A stretch of DNA of 10,023 nt from CAZHTF01 sp964535305 (lineage in GTDB: Bacteria; Planctomycetota; Phycisphaerae; UBA1845; Fen-1342). This document shows positions 1 through 6,725 of this stretch, in pieces. The stretch spans positions 1-10,023 of the forward strand of contig CAZHTF010000097.1 of assembly GCA_964535305.1 (NCBI GenBank). Reading direction: 5' to 3'. Each line of letters opens with the position of its first letter. Position 1 is the first letter of the stretch. Position numbers and translations under genes: made by a program. Under the pieces are notes generated by a model that saw nothing but the letters and a program-made list of their open reading frames with translations, searched no databases and had not been told where the DNA came from.

Positions 1-31
1 GTCCAGTGCCGCGCGCCCGACCGCATCGCGT

Positions 32-60
32 TTGACCCTTGCACCGCAGCGCCACAGAAT
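32..60 (+). promoter_or_regulatory. Candidate sigma70-type promoter for the glycosyltransferase
   Basis: TTGACC (32-37) matches the -35 consensus at five of six bases. Exactly 17 bases later CAGAAT (55-60) matches the -10 consensus at four of six. Transcription would start near 67, giving a leader of about 55 nt before the ATG at 122. This is consensus matching only, and housekeeping promoters in this lineage may differ. The leader has no obvious Shine-Dalgarno sequence. Confidence 0.35.
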
Positions 61-121
61 GCCGGTTTCGGCGCTGCGCGCGGCGCTCGGCGCAACGCAC
101 GATTGAACCTGAGCCCTCGGC

Positions 122-1357
122 ATGCACGTAGCCTACATCCATCAGCACTTTTCGACGACAGCAGGCGCGACCGGCACGCGCAGCTACGAAATGAGTCGGC
201 GGCTGATCGCCGCGGGCCACCGCGTGACGATGATCTGCGGCGTGAACCCGGTGACGGCCGGCAGTTTTCAGAAGCTCTCCGGACGCGTCACAGAGACTGA
301 GATCGACGGCATTCGCGTGCTGTGCGTGGCCGAGCCATACGCGAACAAGATGGGTTTTTACCGGCGGCTGCTGGCCTTCGGGCGTTTCGCGCGTGAGGCT
401 GGCCGGCTGGTGAGCGGGCTGGACGCCGACCTGGTTTTCGCGACATCCACGCCGCTGACGGTCGGGCTACCGGGCCGGCGTGGCGCGAAGCGCCTGGGCG
501 TGCCGTTCGTGTTTGAGGTGCGTGACCTCTGGCCGGAACTGCCGATCGCGATGGGCATCATCAAGAACCCGCTGCTCAAGTGGTACACCCGCCGCATGGA
601 GCGCGGCATCTATCACGCGGCGCGGCGGATCATCGCGCTGGCCCCCGGCATTCGCGACGGCGTCTGCCGCACGGGCTATCCCGCAGAGCAGGTTGACCTG
701 GTGCCCAACGGCTGTGACGAGGCGCTCTTCAAACCCAGCGGCGGCAAGCGCAGCGACGACCCGCGCTTCGGACCGCTCAGCGATCTGCGACTTGTGTTTA
801 CCGGCGCGCACGGCCTGGCGAACGGTCTGGATAGCGTGCTCGACGCCGCTGCCGAGCTTAAACGCCGCGGGGCGGGCGGCGTCCGCTTCGTATTCATCGG
901 CGAAGGCGGTCAGAAGGAGCGCTTGGTGGCCCGCAGTCGCGAGCAGGGCCTCGACGGCTTGACCACCTGGCTGCCGTCGATGCCCAAGAAAGAGCTGGCG
1001 CGAATTCTGCCGCAGCTCGACGTGGGCATGATGATCCTGCGGAATATCCCCGCGTTTTATTACGGCACATCGCCCAACAAGTTCTTTGACTACATCGCCT
1101 GCGGAATGCCGGTGCTGAACAACTACCCCGGCTGGCTGGCCGGCATGATCGCGGAGCACCAGTGCGGAAAGGTCGTGCCGCCCGACGATCCGCGGCAATT
1201 CGCCGACGCAGTCGAATGGCTCCGCGATCATCGTGAAGCGCTGCCCGAAATGGGCCGACGCGCGCGGGCCCTGGCCGAATCGCAATTCTCGCGCGACCGG
1301 CTCGGCGAGCTGTTTGTACAAGCGCTCGAACGGGCCGCGAACGGCGCGCCGCGCTGA
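122..1357 (+). CDS. WbuB-like family 4 glycosyltransferase (GT-B fold)
   Basis: This 411-residue protein has the usual length and two-Rossmann layout of GT4 glycosyltransferases. The N-terminal acceptor domain holds the glycine-containing loop and helix seen in WbuB-type enzymes (TAGATGTRSYEMSRRL, about 13-28) and a beta strand ending VTMICG at 35-40. FEVRDLWPELP (131-141) is close to the FEVRDLWPE signature of that subfamily. The donor-binding half begins near 223 (LRLVFTGAHG), followed by VRFVFIGEGG (254-263) and the sugar-nucleotide segment GTSPNKFFDYIACGMPVL (315-332). Members move a sugar from a nucleotide donor to lipid-linked or growing polysaccharide at the cytoplasmic membrane face, in O-antigen or exopolysaccharide synthesis. 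Donor and acceptor cannot be read from the sequence. ATG 122 is forced because an in-frame TGA lies at 110-112. No other polysaccharide gene is visible downstream; any cluster would be to the left. Confidence 0.92.
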   Translation: MHVAYIHQHFSTTAGATGTRSYEMSRRLIAAGHRVTMICGVNPVTAGSFQKLSGRVTETEIDGIRVLCVAEPYANKMGFYRRLLAFGRFAREAGRLVSGLDADLVFATSTPLTVGLPGRRGAKRLGVPFVFEVRDLWPELPIAMGIIKNPLLKWYTRRMERGIYHAARRIIALAPGIRDGVCRTGYPAEQVDLVPNGCDEALFKPSGGKRSDDPRFGPLSDLRLVFTGAHGLANGLDSVLDAAAELKRRGAGGVRFVFIGEGGQKERLVARSREQGLDGLTTWLPSMPKKELARILPQLDVGMMILRNIPAFYYGTSPNKFFDYIACGMPVLNNYPGWLAGMIAEHQCGKVVPPDDPRQFADAVEWLRDHREALPEMGRRARALAESQFSRDRLGELFVQALERAANGAPR

Positions 1358-1360
1358 GCG

Positions 1361-1391
1361 GATTCGCGGCCGACGGCCCGCTCGCCGAATC
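1361..1391 (+). terminator. Possible stem-loop after the glycosyltransferase
   Basis: Four bases past the stop, GATTCG (1361-1366) can pair with CGAATC (1386-1391). The interior contains a second small stem, GGCC-gac-GGCC (1368-1378). No T-run follows, so intrinsic termination would be inefficient. It may only mark the boundary between the glycosyltransferase and the unrelated hydrolase unit. Confidence 0.25.
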
Positions 1392-1438
1392 GCGCACGCC
1401 CATGCTGTACCATGCAGCGGATCGCCAAGGGGCGCATC

Positions 1439-1444
1439 GAGGAG
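1439..1444 (+). promoter_or_regulatory. Ribosome binding site setting the M20 start
   Basis: GAGGAG lies six bases before ATG 1451. It selects that start over the in-frame ATG at 1412, which has no comparable purine-rich sequence before it. Confidence 0.75.
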
Positions 1445-1450
1445 AGCACC

Positions 1451-2809
1451 ATGCTAAGCGTCATTGAATATCTGCGCGGCAAACGCCGCGAGCACCTGGA
1501 CTGGACCATCGACCTCTGCCGCATTCCCAGCATCAGCACCAAGCCGGAGAACAAGGCCGACGTCGCGAAGGCCGTGCACTGGACCCGCGACCTGGCCGCG
1601 AAAGTCGGATTCGCTGCGCGCGTGATGGAGACCGGCGGGCATCCGCTGGTCTACGCCGAGCACTGCAAGGCCCCCGGCAAACCCACCTATCTGGTCTACG
1701 GGCATGTCGACGTGCAGCCGATCGGCGATCGCGCGCTCTGGCAGGCGGATCCGTTCGAGCCGACGGTTCAGGGCGACTGGCTGATCTGCCGCGGATCGTC
1801 AGACGACAAGGGACAGGTGCTGCTGTATCTGCGGGCGGCGGCCGCGTGGCTCGCGACGCAGCAGCGCCTGCCGATCAACCTGAAGCTGCTGATCGAAGGC
1901 GAAGAGGAAATCGGCTCGCCACACCTGGCGTCCTTCGTCGCGAATCACCGCGACCTGCTCAAGTGCGACGCGATCCTGATCTCCGATACCGGCATGCACG
2001 AAGACGGCCTGCCTACGCTCACCTGCGGCACACGCGGCCTGGTCTATAAAGAAATCGTCCTCAGCGGGCCCAAGCATGACCTGCACAGCGGCTCGCACGG
2101 CGGCGCAGTTGCAAACCCTGCGATCGTGCTGGCGCGGCTGATCGCCTCGCTGCACGACGAAAACGGTCGCGTCACGATTCCCGGCTTCTACGACCAAGTC
2201 GCCGAGCTCAGCCCCGCCGAGCGCAGCCAGTCTCCGGCGCTGGATGAAGCCGTGTACGCCAGCGATCTGGGCGTTCCGGCCCTCAGTGGCGAACGCGGCT
2301 ACTCCGCACAGGAGCGTCGTACGGTCCGCCCGACGCTGGAAGTGAATGGCATTTACGGCGGGTATTCGGGTGCCGGGGCAAACACGATCATTCCTGCCCG
2401 GGCGGGCGCGAAAATCAGCATGCGGCTCGTGCCGAACCAGCCGGCGCAGGAGATCAATACGAAGTTTGAAGAGACGATTCGGGCGCGCTGCCCGAACACG
2501 GTCAAACTGGAGATCCACACGCACGGGCCGGCGGTAGATGCCTACATGACGCCGTCCTCGATGCGCGAGCTGGAGGCGGCCCGCCGCGCGCTGCGCGACG
2601 CGTTTGACCGGGAGACGCTGGTGGTGCGGGAGGGCGGCTCGCTCCCGATCCTGCCAATGTTCAAGCGTGTGCTCGGCGCGGATTGCCTGATGCTGGGATT
2701 TGCGAGCCCGAGCTGCAATGCCCACGGTCCAAACGAGAAGGTACGCATTCCGGACCTTGATCGCGGGGCCGAGGCGATCGCGCGGCTGTTCGCGCTGCTG
2801 GGGGAATGA
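1451..2809 (+). CDS. M20 family zinc metallopeptidase (dipeptidase-like)
   Basis: The 452-residue protein matches M20 dipeptidases such as the CNDP/PepV/DapE group in length and in all metal-site motifs. YGHVDVQP (83-90) carries the first metal His85 and catalytic Asp87. RGSSDDKG (114-121) carries the bridging Asp. EGEEEIGS (149-156) supplies the general base and next ligand, probably Glu152 and Glu153. SDTG (178-181) supplies Asp179, and CNAHGPNEK (422-430) supplies the last His425. The lid/dimerisation domain, inserted around 190-365, contains DLHSGSHGG (210-218), typical of dipeptidases in this family. The family hydrolyses small peptides or N-acyl amino acids with two zinc ions. The substrate here is not readable. 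No signal peptide is present, so it should be cytoplasmic. Its stop overlaps the next start as ATGA, implying one transcript and translational coupling with the hydrolase. Confidence 0.93.
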   Translation: MLSVIEYLRGKRREHLDWTIDLCRIPSISTKPENKADVAKAVHWTRDLAAKVGFAARVMETGGHPLVYAEHCKAPGKPTYLVYGHVDVQPIGDRALWQADPFEPTVQGDWLICRGSSDDKGQVLLYLRAAAAWLATQQRLPINLKLLIEGEEEIGSPHLASFVANHRDLLKCDAILISDTGMHEDGLPTLTCGTRGLVYKEIVLSGPKHDLHSGSHGGAVANPAIVLARLIASLHDENGRVTIPGFYDQVAELSPAERSQSPALDEAVYASDLGVPALSGERGYSAQERRTVRPTLEVNGIYGGYSGAGANTIIPARAGAKISMRLVPNQPAQEINTKFEETIRARCPNTVKLEIHTHGPAVDAYMTPSSMRELEAARRALRDAFDRETLVVREGGSLPILPMFKRVLGADCLMLGFASPSCNAHGPNEKVRIPDLDRGAEAIARLFALLGE

Positions 2810-3717
2810 GCGCCGCGAGCGTGCGCGTGCTGGACCTGGATTGGCAGGACGCGCGCCGCAGCCGATCTGTGCCGGTTCGAGTCTATCTTCGAAGCGCGGG
2901 CGAGCCTGCGCCGCTGGTGGTGTTTTCGCACGGCATCGGCGGGACGCGCGAAGGCTACGCCTACCTGGGCCGGCATTGGGCCGAACACGGCTACGTTGTG
3001 ATCCACCCGACGCATCTCGGCTCCGACCTGGCGGCGCTGCGCGCCCCGGCCGGCCGCCTGGCCGACCGGCTGCGGACTGTGCTGGCGGACCTGGAGAATC
3101 TGGAGCGCAACCCGCGCGACGTATCGTTCGTGATCGACCAGGCGCCGCGCGAAGCGGCACTCGCCGGGCGGATCGACGCCTCGCGAATCGCCGTCGCGGG
3201 CCACTCCTTCGGGGCGTACACGGCACTGGCGATCGTCGGCATGGGCGTGAGCCATGCGGGCCGCCGCGCAGAACGCTTGCCCGAGCGCTTCTTCGACGCG
3301 CGCGTCGCCGCCGCGATCTGCATGTCGACGCCCAGCGCGCCGCGCCTGGGCATCACGCCGCAGTCGTGGAGCAGCATCGAGCGTCCACTGCTGCATATCA
3401 TTGGCAGCCGTGACGAGGAGATTGATGGCGTCGGACCGGCGGGCCGGCGCACGGCGTTCGACCATGCGCGCAGCGTCGACCAGTTTCTGCTGTGGATCGA
3501 CGGCCTCGAACACATGGGATTCACCGGGCAGGATTCGCTCAGCGATCGACTCTCCGGCCGACACCCGCGGCATCATCCGCTGATCTGCGACGCCACGCTC
3601 GCGTTTCTGAACGCGCAATTGCGCGGCGATCTGCGGGCGCTGGCGGCGCTGCGGACCGGCGCCCTGTCAGCGCATTCGATCGCCGCTGATCAGTGGGAGT
3701 TCAAAGCGGCGGGCTGA
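2806..3717 (+). CDS. Alpha/beta hydrolase (dienelactone hydrolase/PAF-acetylhydrolase-like)
   Basis: The 303-residue protein has an alpha/beta hydrolase core. FSHGIGGTREGY (40-51) is the oxyanion-hole strand and loop. GHSFGAY (132-138) is the nucleophile elbow, with Ser134. GSRDEE (200-205) offers the acid Asp203, and the likely catalytic histidine is His236 in LEHMGF. The HG-x-GG-TR and GHSFGAY pattern resembles predicted dienelactone hydrolases and platelet-activating-factor acetylhydrolase-like enzymes, which cleave esters or lactones. No signal peptide or membrane segment is seen. The ATG sits in an ATGA overlap with the M20 stop. The adjoining GGGGGA (2800-2805) touches the start codon and is too close for a normal ribosome site, so re-initiation by terminating ribosomes is likely. 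The substrate is unknown. Pairing with the peptidase suggests a shared catabolic or detoxifying step, which is inference. Confidence 0.85.
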   Translation: MSAASVRVLDLDWQDARRSRSVPVRVYLRSAGEPAPLVVFSHGIGGTREGYAYLGRHWAEHGYVVIHPTHLGSDLAALRAPAGRLADRLRTVLADLENLERNPRDVSFVIDQAPREAALAGRIDASRIAVAGHSFGAYTALAIVGMGVSHAGRRAERLPERFFDARVAAAICMSTPSAPRLGITPQSWSSIERPLLHIIGSRDEEIDGVGPAGRRTAFDHARSVDQFLLWIDGLEHMGFTGQDSLSDRLSGRHPRHHPLICDATLAFLNAQLRGDLRALAALRTGALSAHSIAADQWEFKAAG

Positions 3718-3747
3718 GCGGCGCGGCCACGAAATCGCCGCCGGCCA

Positions 3748-5286
3748 TCAAGACGCCGAAGCCGCCAACACCGGCAGCATGCGAGAGCCTGCGAACGGCT
3801 GATTTGATGCGTCATTCGCGAGCGCGCCTGCGACGCGTGCTGGCGAAACGACCTGCTCCAGCGTGCAGAACAGCGTCAGCGGCGTCACGCGCTCCACGCG
3901 GACGCGCGCCAGCGAACCGATCTGCTCGGCGGCCCCGTCGAAGACCGCGATCAGATCGCCCGGCGTGCGGCCCACAAGCTGACCGCGACCGACGCGCGCT
4001 GCGGCAACCTCGCTGCCGCGCGATTGCTCAGCCTCCTGAGCGCGGCGGGCCGCCTTGCTGAAGCCTTCGACCAGCACCTCCAGCGATTGGCCGATCAGCG
4101 CCTGCCGCTGCCGTAGGCTGATGCGCTCCTGCACGCGCAGCAGCTCGTGATTGCGGGCCAGCTTCACATCCGCCGGCACGTCGTCGTCCTGGGCGCGTTC
4201 GGCGGCGGTGCCCGGCCGCGGCGAGTACTTGAAGATGAAGAGGCTCTTGTACTCGACGCGCTCGACCAGCGCGATCGTCTGGGCGAAGTCGGCGTCGGTC
4301 TCGCCGCAAAAGCCGACGATGAAATCGCCCGCGAGGCTGATGTGTGGCAGGAAGGCGCGGGCCTTGTCGATCAGCGCGAGGTATTCCGCGCTGCTGTAGC
4401 CGCGTTTCATCCGCGACAGCACGCGGTCGGAGCCGCTTTGGGCCGGGATGTGCAAGTACGGCATGACGCGCGGGTAGTCGCGCATCACGCGAAAGATGTC
4501 GTCATCCCAATCCGCCGGGAAGCTGGTGACAAAGCGAATGCGGTCGATGCCTGCGACCGCGTGCACCGCCTCAAGCAGTTGTGCGAAGCGAATCGGGCGG
4601 CCGTCTTCCTGGTGTACGTACGAATTGACCGTCTGGCCCAGCAGCGTGACTTCGCGGCAGCCGTGGTCCGCCAGCCAGCGTGCTTCCTCGACGATGTGCG
4701 ATGCCGGCCGGCTGCGCTCAGCGCCGCGCGTGAAAGGCACCACGCAATAGGTGCAGAACTTGTCACAGCCTCGCTGCACGCGAATGTAGGACTGCAGCAT
4801 GCGTTGCTGCGGTACGATGCCGCGCGAAAGATCCAGCGCCTCGAGACTGTCGTATTCCAGCGCGCGGGCCAGGGCCTCGGTGCGGCGCGAGAGCGTGCCG
4901 GTGAGCGCCGTGACGCGCTCGTGCCGCTGGTGCACTTCGTCGATCAACGCATTGAGCCGGTTCAGCTCGCCCGGGCCACAGAGCAGGTCGACGTGCGGGG
5001 CCTTGGCGAACAGGCCCTCTTTCTCGCGCTCCGCCATGCAGCCGATCACGCCCACAATCAGCTCCGGCCGGCGGCGCTTCATCTGCCGAACCAGCCCGAG
5101 CCGCGAAAGCACCTTGTCTTCGGCGTGCTGCCGCACGCTGCAGGTATTGAAAAGCACCAGGTCCGCTTCGCGGAGCGAATCGCTGGGCGTCAACCCGCGT
5201 GCGCGCAACTGCCCCTCGACCAATTGGGTGTCGAGCACATTCATCTGGCAGCCGAACGTTTCGAGGTAGTAGCGACCGCGTTTCAA
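3748..5286 (-). CDS. miaB: tRNA-2-methylthio-N6-dimethylallyladenosine synthase MiaB
   Basis: This radical-SAM methylthiotransferase adds the 2-methylthio group to N6-isopentenyl-A37 of tRNAs reading UNN codons. With the TTG start it has 512 residues. The N-terminal MTTase domain has the cluster cysteines Cys13 (ETFGCQMN), Cys49 (NTCSVR) and Cys83 (GCMAERE). The radical-SAM cluster is CDKFCTYC (Cys174, Cys178, Cys181), followed by VPFTRG. LLGQTVNSY (215-223) and HIPAQSGSDRVL (279-290) are MiaB hallmarks. A C-terminal TRAM domain spans about 400-477. TTG 5286 is preferred because GGAGAGG precedes it, it overlaps the upstream stop as TTGA, and the protein then begins MKRGRYYLETFGCQMN as homologues do. 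The ATG at 5376 would add 30 alanine/glycine-rich residues inside the upstream gene. The length exceeds the usual 440-475 because of an insertion in TRAM (about 411-435) and a tail after 477. Confidence 0.95.
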   Translation of the reverse strand: MKRGRYYLETFGCQMNVLDTQLVEGQLRARGLTPSDSLREADLVLFNTCSVRQHAEDKVLSRLGLVRQMKRRRPELIVGVIGCMAEREKEGLFAKAPHVDLLCGPGELNRLNALIDEVHQRHERVTALTGTLSRRTEALARALEYDSLEALDLSRGIVPQQRMLQSYIRVQRGCDKFCTYCVVPFTRGAERSRPASHIVEEARWLADHGCREVTLLGQTVNSYVHQEDGRPIRFAQLLEAVHAVAGIDRIRFVTSFPADWDDDIFRVMRDYPRVMPYLHIPAQSGSDRVLSRMKRGYSSAEYLALIDKARAFLPHISLAGDFIVGFCGETDADFAQTIALVERVEYKSLFIFKYSPRPGTAAERAQDDDVPADVKLARNHELLRVQERISLRQRQALIGQSLEVLVEGFSKAARRAQEAEQSRGSEVAAARVGRGQLVGRTPGDLIAVFDGAAEQIGSLARVRVERVTPLTLFCTLEQVVSPARVAGALANDASNQPFAGSRMLPVLAASAS

Positions 5287-6533
5287 CGCGCCTCTCCATT
5301 GCGCAGCAGCGCCGCTTGGGCCTGGCGCTGCAGGCCCGCAGGCAGCGCCCGCGATTCCAACGCCTGCTGCAGACATCGTGCCGCGCGGGCCGGCTGCCCG
5401 AGCTGCTCGCAGGCGAGCCCCAAATGGTACAGCGCCGCGGCCCGCTCCGCCGACTCGCGCGCCACGGGCACGACCTGCTCGAGTGCCTGCTGCGCGGCGT
5501 GCGGCTCGCGATTCTCAAGCAGTGCCACGCCCAGCCGCAGCAGCCAAGTCTGGCGCTCGTCGCTCGTGGCGAAGGCGACCCCGCGTCGCAGCAAGCGTAC
5601 GGCGCGGCCGGCGTCGCCGCGCTCCAGTGCCGCCTGCGCTTCGTGAACGACCAGAGAATCCGCGGGCAACCGCGGCGCGGCACGCAGCGCCAGCTCCGCC
5701 GCGGCGCCCACCGGCCGCGAAGCCGCCGGCGGCAATGCATCGTCCGCGGGCAAGGCCGTCGCTGGCCGCGCTGCTGCCGGGAGCGCGTCCGCTTCGCACG
5801 CCGTAGCAGCGGATCCCGCCGCCGTCTGGCCCTGCGGCGGCGATTCCCGTGCGCGCGCCGAGTCATCGGGCGGTAGCGCGGTTCGCCGCGGCAGGTGCTG
5901 TGCGCGGGTTGAGTCGGCGTCTGCCACGACCGACGCGCTCGGTCGTTGTTTGAATTCAGCGGGCACGGGAAGATCGTCGATAATCATCAGTTCCAGGTGC
6001 AGACGCCGAAGAGTGCTCACAAAACGCGGATCCGCGTTGTCCATCGCCGTCGCCAGCCGTTCGCGGGCTCTGCGATTGGCATCGCTTCCGCTCGCGGCGG
6101 CGCGCTTCGGAAGCGGGAGCTCCGTCTGCGCCTCGAAGGCAGCCAGCAGCGATTCCACCACGCGGTCGATTCGGCCGGCGCGCTCGTGCGTATCGGCCGC
6201 ACGGCGATGGACGAATTCCGCCAGCCACGCTCGCCGGCCGTCGGCCGGCAGATCGGCGTATGCGTCCGAGGCTGCGTCCCAATCGCCCGCCCGCCGCAAG
6301 CGCTCCGCAGCGTTCAGTGCGTCGCAGCCGTCAACCTGGATCAGTTCGATTTGCTCGAGCGGGCGGCGGAGCATGAACCCGGACACGCCCCGGAAGACCA
6401 GCAGGTTTTCACGCAGCGCTTCAATCCGCACTTCGCGGAAAAGCGGGCGGCCGCGAAGCTCGACCTCATCCGCCCTGGCCATGCCGGCCAGCGGGAAAAT
6501 TGCGCACGCCAAGTGCAAGATTCGCGCGAACAC
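5283..6533 (-). CDS. Secreted TPR-repeat protein with N-terminal beta module
   Basis: From GTG 6533 the protein has 416 residues. Residues 1-21 look like a Sec signal peptide: Arg4, a hydrophobic core about 5-18, and an Ala-Arg-Ala cleavage site before Asp22. Residues 22-68 read as short beta strands (DEVELRG, VRIEAL, LLVFRG, IELIQV), a small sheet module often seen at the front of planctomycete exported proteins. Helical repeats follow at about 72-180. A proline/alanine-rich, probably disordered linker spans about 195-285, and TPR-like helices run from 294 to 412, the clearest being AALYHLGLACEQLGQPARAA (366-385). The likely role is a periplasmic protein-interaction scaffold; no catalytic motif is seen. 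It is first in an operon with miaB. An upstream in-frame GTG at 6581, with GGGA nearby, would give 432 residues and an arginine-rich leader; this remains possible. The longer open frame to 7520 runs antisense through the next gene and is rejected. Confidence 0.75.
   Translation of the reverse strand: MFARILHLACAIFPLAGMARADEVELRGRPLFREVRIEALRENLLVFRGVSGFMLRRPLEQIELIQVDGCDALNAAERLRRAGDWDAASDAYADLPADGRRAWLAEFVHRRAADTHERAGRIDRVVESLLAAFEAQTELPLPKRAAASGSDANRRARERLATAMDNADPRFVSTLRRLHLELMIIDDLPVPAEFKQRPSASVVADADSTRAQHLPRRTALPPDDSARARESPPQGQTAAGSAATACEADALPAAARPATALPADDALPPAASRPVGAAAELALRAAPRLPADSLVVHEAQAALERGDAGRAVRLLRRGVAFATSDERQTWLLRLGVALLENREPHAAQQALEQVVPVARESAERAAALYHLGLACEQLGQPARAARCLQQALESRALPAGLQRQAQAALLRNGEAR
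5291..5297 (-). promoter_or_regulatory. Ribosome binding site for the TTG start of miaB
   Basis: GGAGAGG on the minus strand ends four bases before TTG 5286, with the GGAG core seven bases away. It lies within the last codons of the TPR gene, which fits translational coupling across the TTGA overlap. Confidence 0.7.
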
Positions 6534-6540
6534 GTCGATG

Positions 6541-6546
6541 AGTATA
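6541..6546 (-). promoter_or_regulatory. -10-like element close to the TPR start
   Basis: TATACT on the minus strand matches TATAAT at five of six bases and ends seven bases before GTG 6533. Initiation at the usual distance would begin at or next to the GTG, which would make a leaderless transcript. No convincing -35 element stands 16-18 bases upstream, and no Shine-Dalgarno precedes the GTG. Confidence 0.3.
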
Positions 6547-6655
6547 AAGGGCCGTGGCCTGGCGTGGATTTGAGGCCGCACGGCGTTCCCGACGGAAGCC
6601 GCCGCCGAGCGCCGAAAAATCTCAACGCCAGCGCAAGAATTGCGGTGGAAGCGGG

Positions 6656-6684
6656 TTGATCTTGGCTTCGTCGCATTGTATGAA
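6656..6684 (+). promoter_or_regulatory. Candidate promoter for the small membrane protein gene
   Basis: TTGATC (6656-6661) and TATGAA (6679-6684) each match the sigma70 consensus at four of six bases and are separated by exactly 17. The predicted start, near 6691, leaves a leader of about 35 nt with AAGGGA (6714-6719) six bases before GTG 6726. A 6-bp dyad encloses the -10 element (listed separately). Confidence 0.35.
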
Positions 6685-6692
6685 TCCAATGC
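6673..6692. repeat. Dyad GCATTG-N8-CAATGC around a -10 element
   Basis: GCATTG (6673-6678) and CAATGC (6687-6692) are perfect inverted repeats flanking the 8 bases TATGAATC. The location over a promoter core would suit an operator for a repressor. Six-base arms can occur by chance, so this is tentative. Confidence 0.3.
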
Positions 6693-6725
6693 AGCAAGGA
6701 TGCTCACGCTCGTAAGGGACTGCAC

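Noticed and set aside
1..112. Open plus-strand frame ending with TGA at 110-112, possibly the tail of a previous gene
   Set aside because: Only about 36 codons are visible, Arg/Ala-rich without motif, and a promoter-like sequence overlaps it. It cannot be supported.
467..1321. 284-residue minus-strand open frame opposite the glycosyltransferase
   Set aside because: It is a shadow frame; the glycosyltransferase motifs lie on the other strand.
1412..1450. ATG 1412 as the M20 start
   Set aside because: It has no ribosome site, while ATG 1451 follows GAGGAG at six bases and gives the normal family N-terminus.
1799..3226. 475-residue minus-strand open frame opposite the M20 and hydrolase genes
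   Set aside because: It is rich in Arg, Ala and Pro, has no domain, and lies opposite two genes with complete catalytic motifs.
3718..3741. GCGGCG-N12-CGCCGC inverted repeat in the convergent gap before miaB's end
   Set aside because: The 12-base loop, six-base GC arms and absence of a T-run make it weak in such GC-rich DNA.
5287..5376. ATG 5376 as the miaB start
   Set aside because: It adds 30 low-complexity residues overlapping the TPR gene by 94 bases. TTG 5286 has a strong ribosome site and gives the family N-terminus.
4147..5646. 499-residue plus-strand open frame opposite miaB
   Set aside because: It is antisense to a confidently identified gene and its composition is typical of GC-rich shadow frames, with no motif.
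6504..6506. Cys10 of the TPR protein as a lipoprotein cysteine
   Set aside because: The preceding residues (His-Leu-Ala) do not fit a lipobox and the hydrophobic core continues past it. Ala-Arg-Ala at 19-21 is a better cleavage site.
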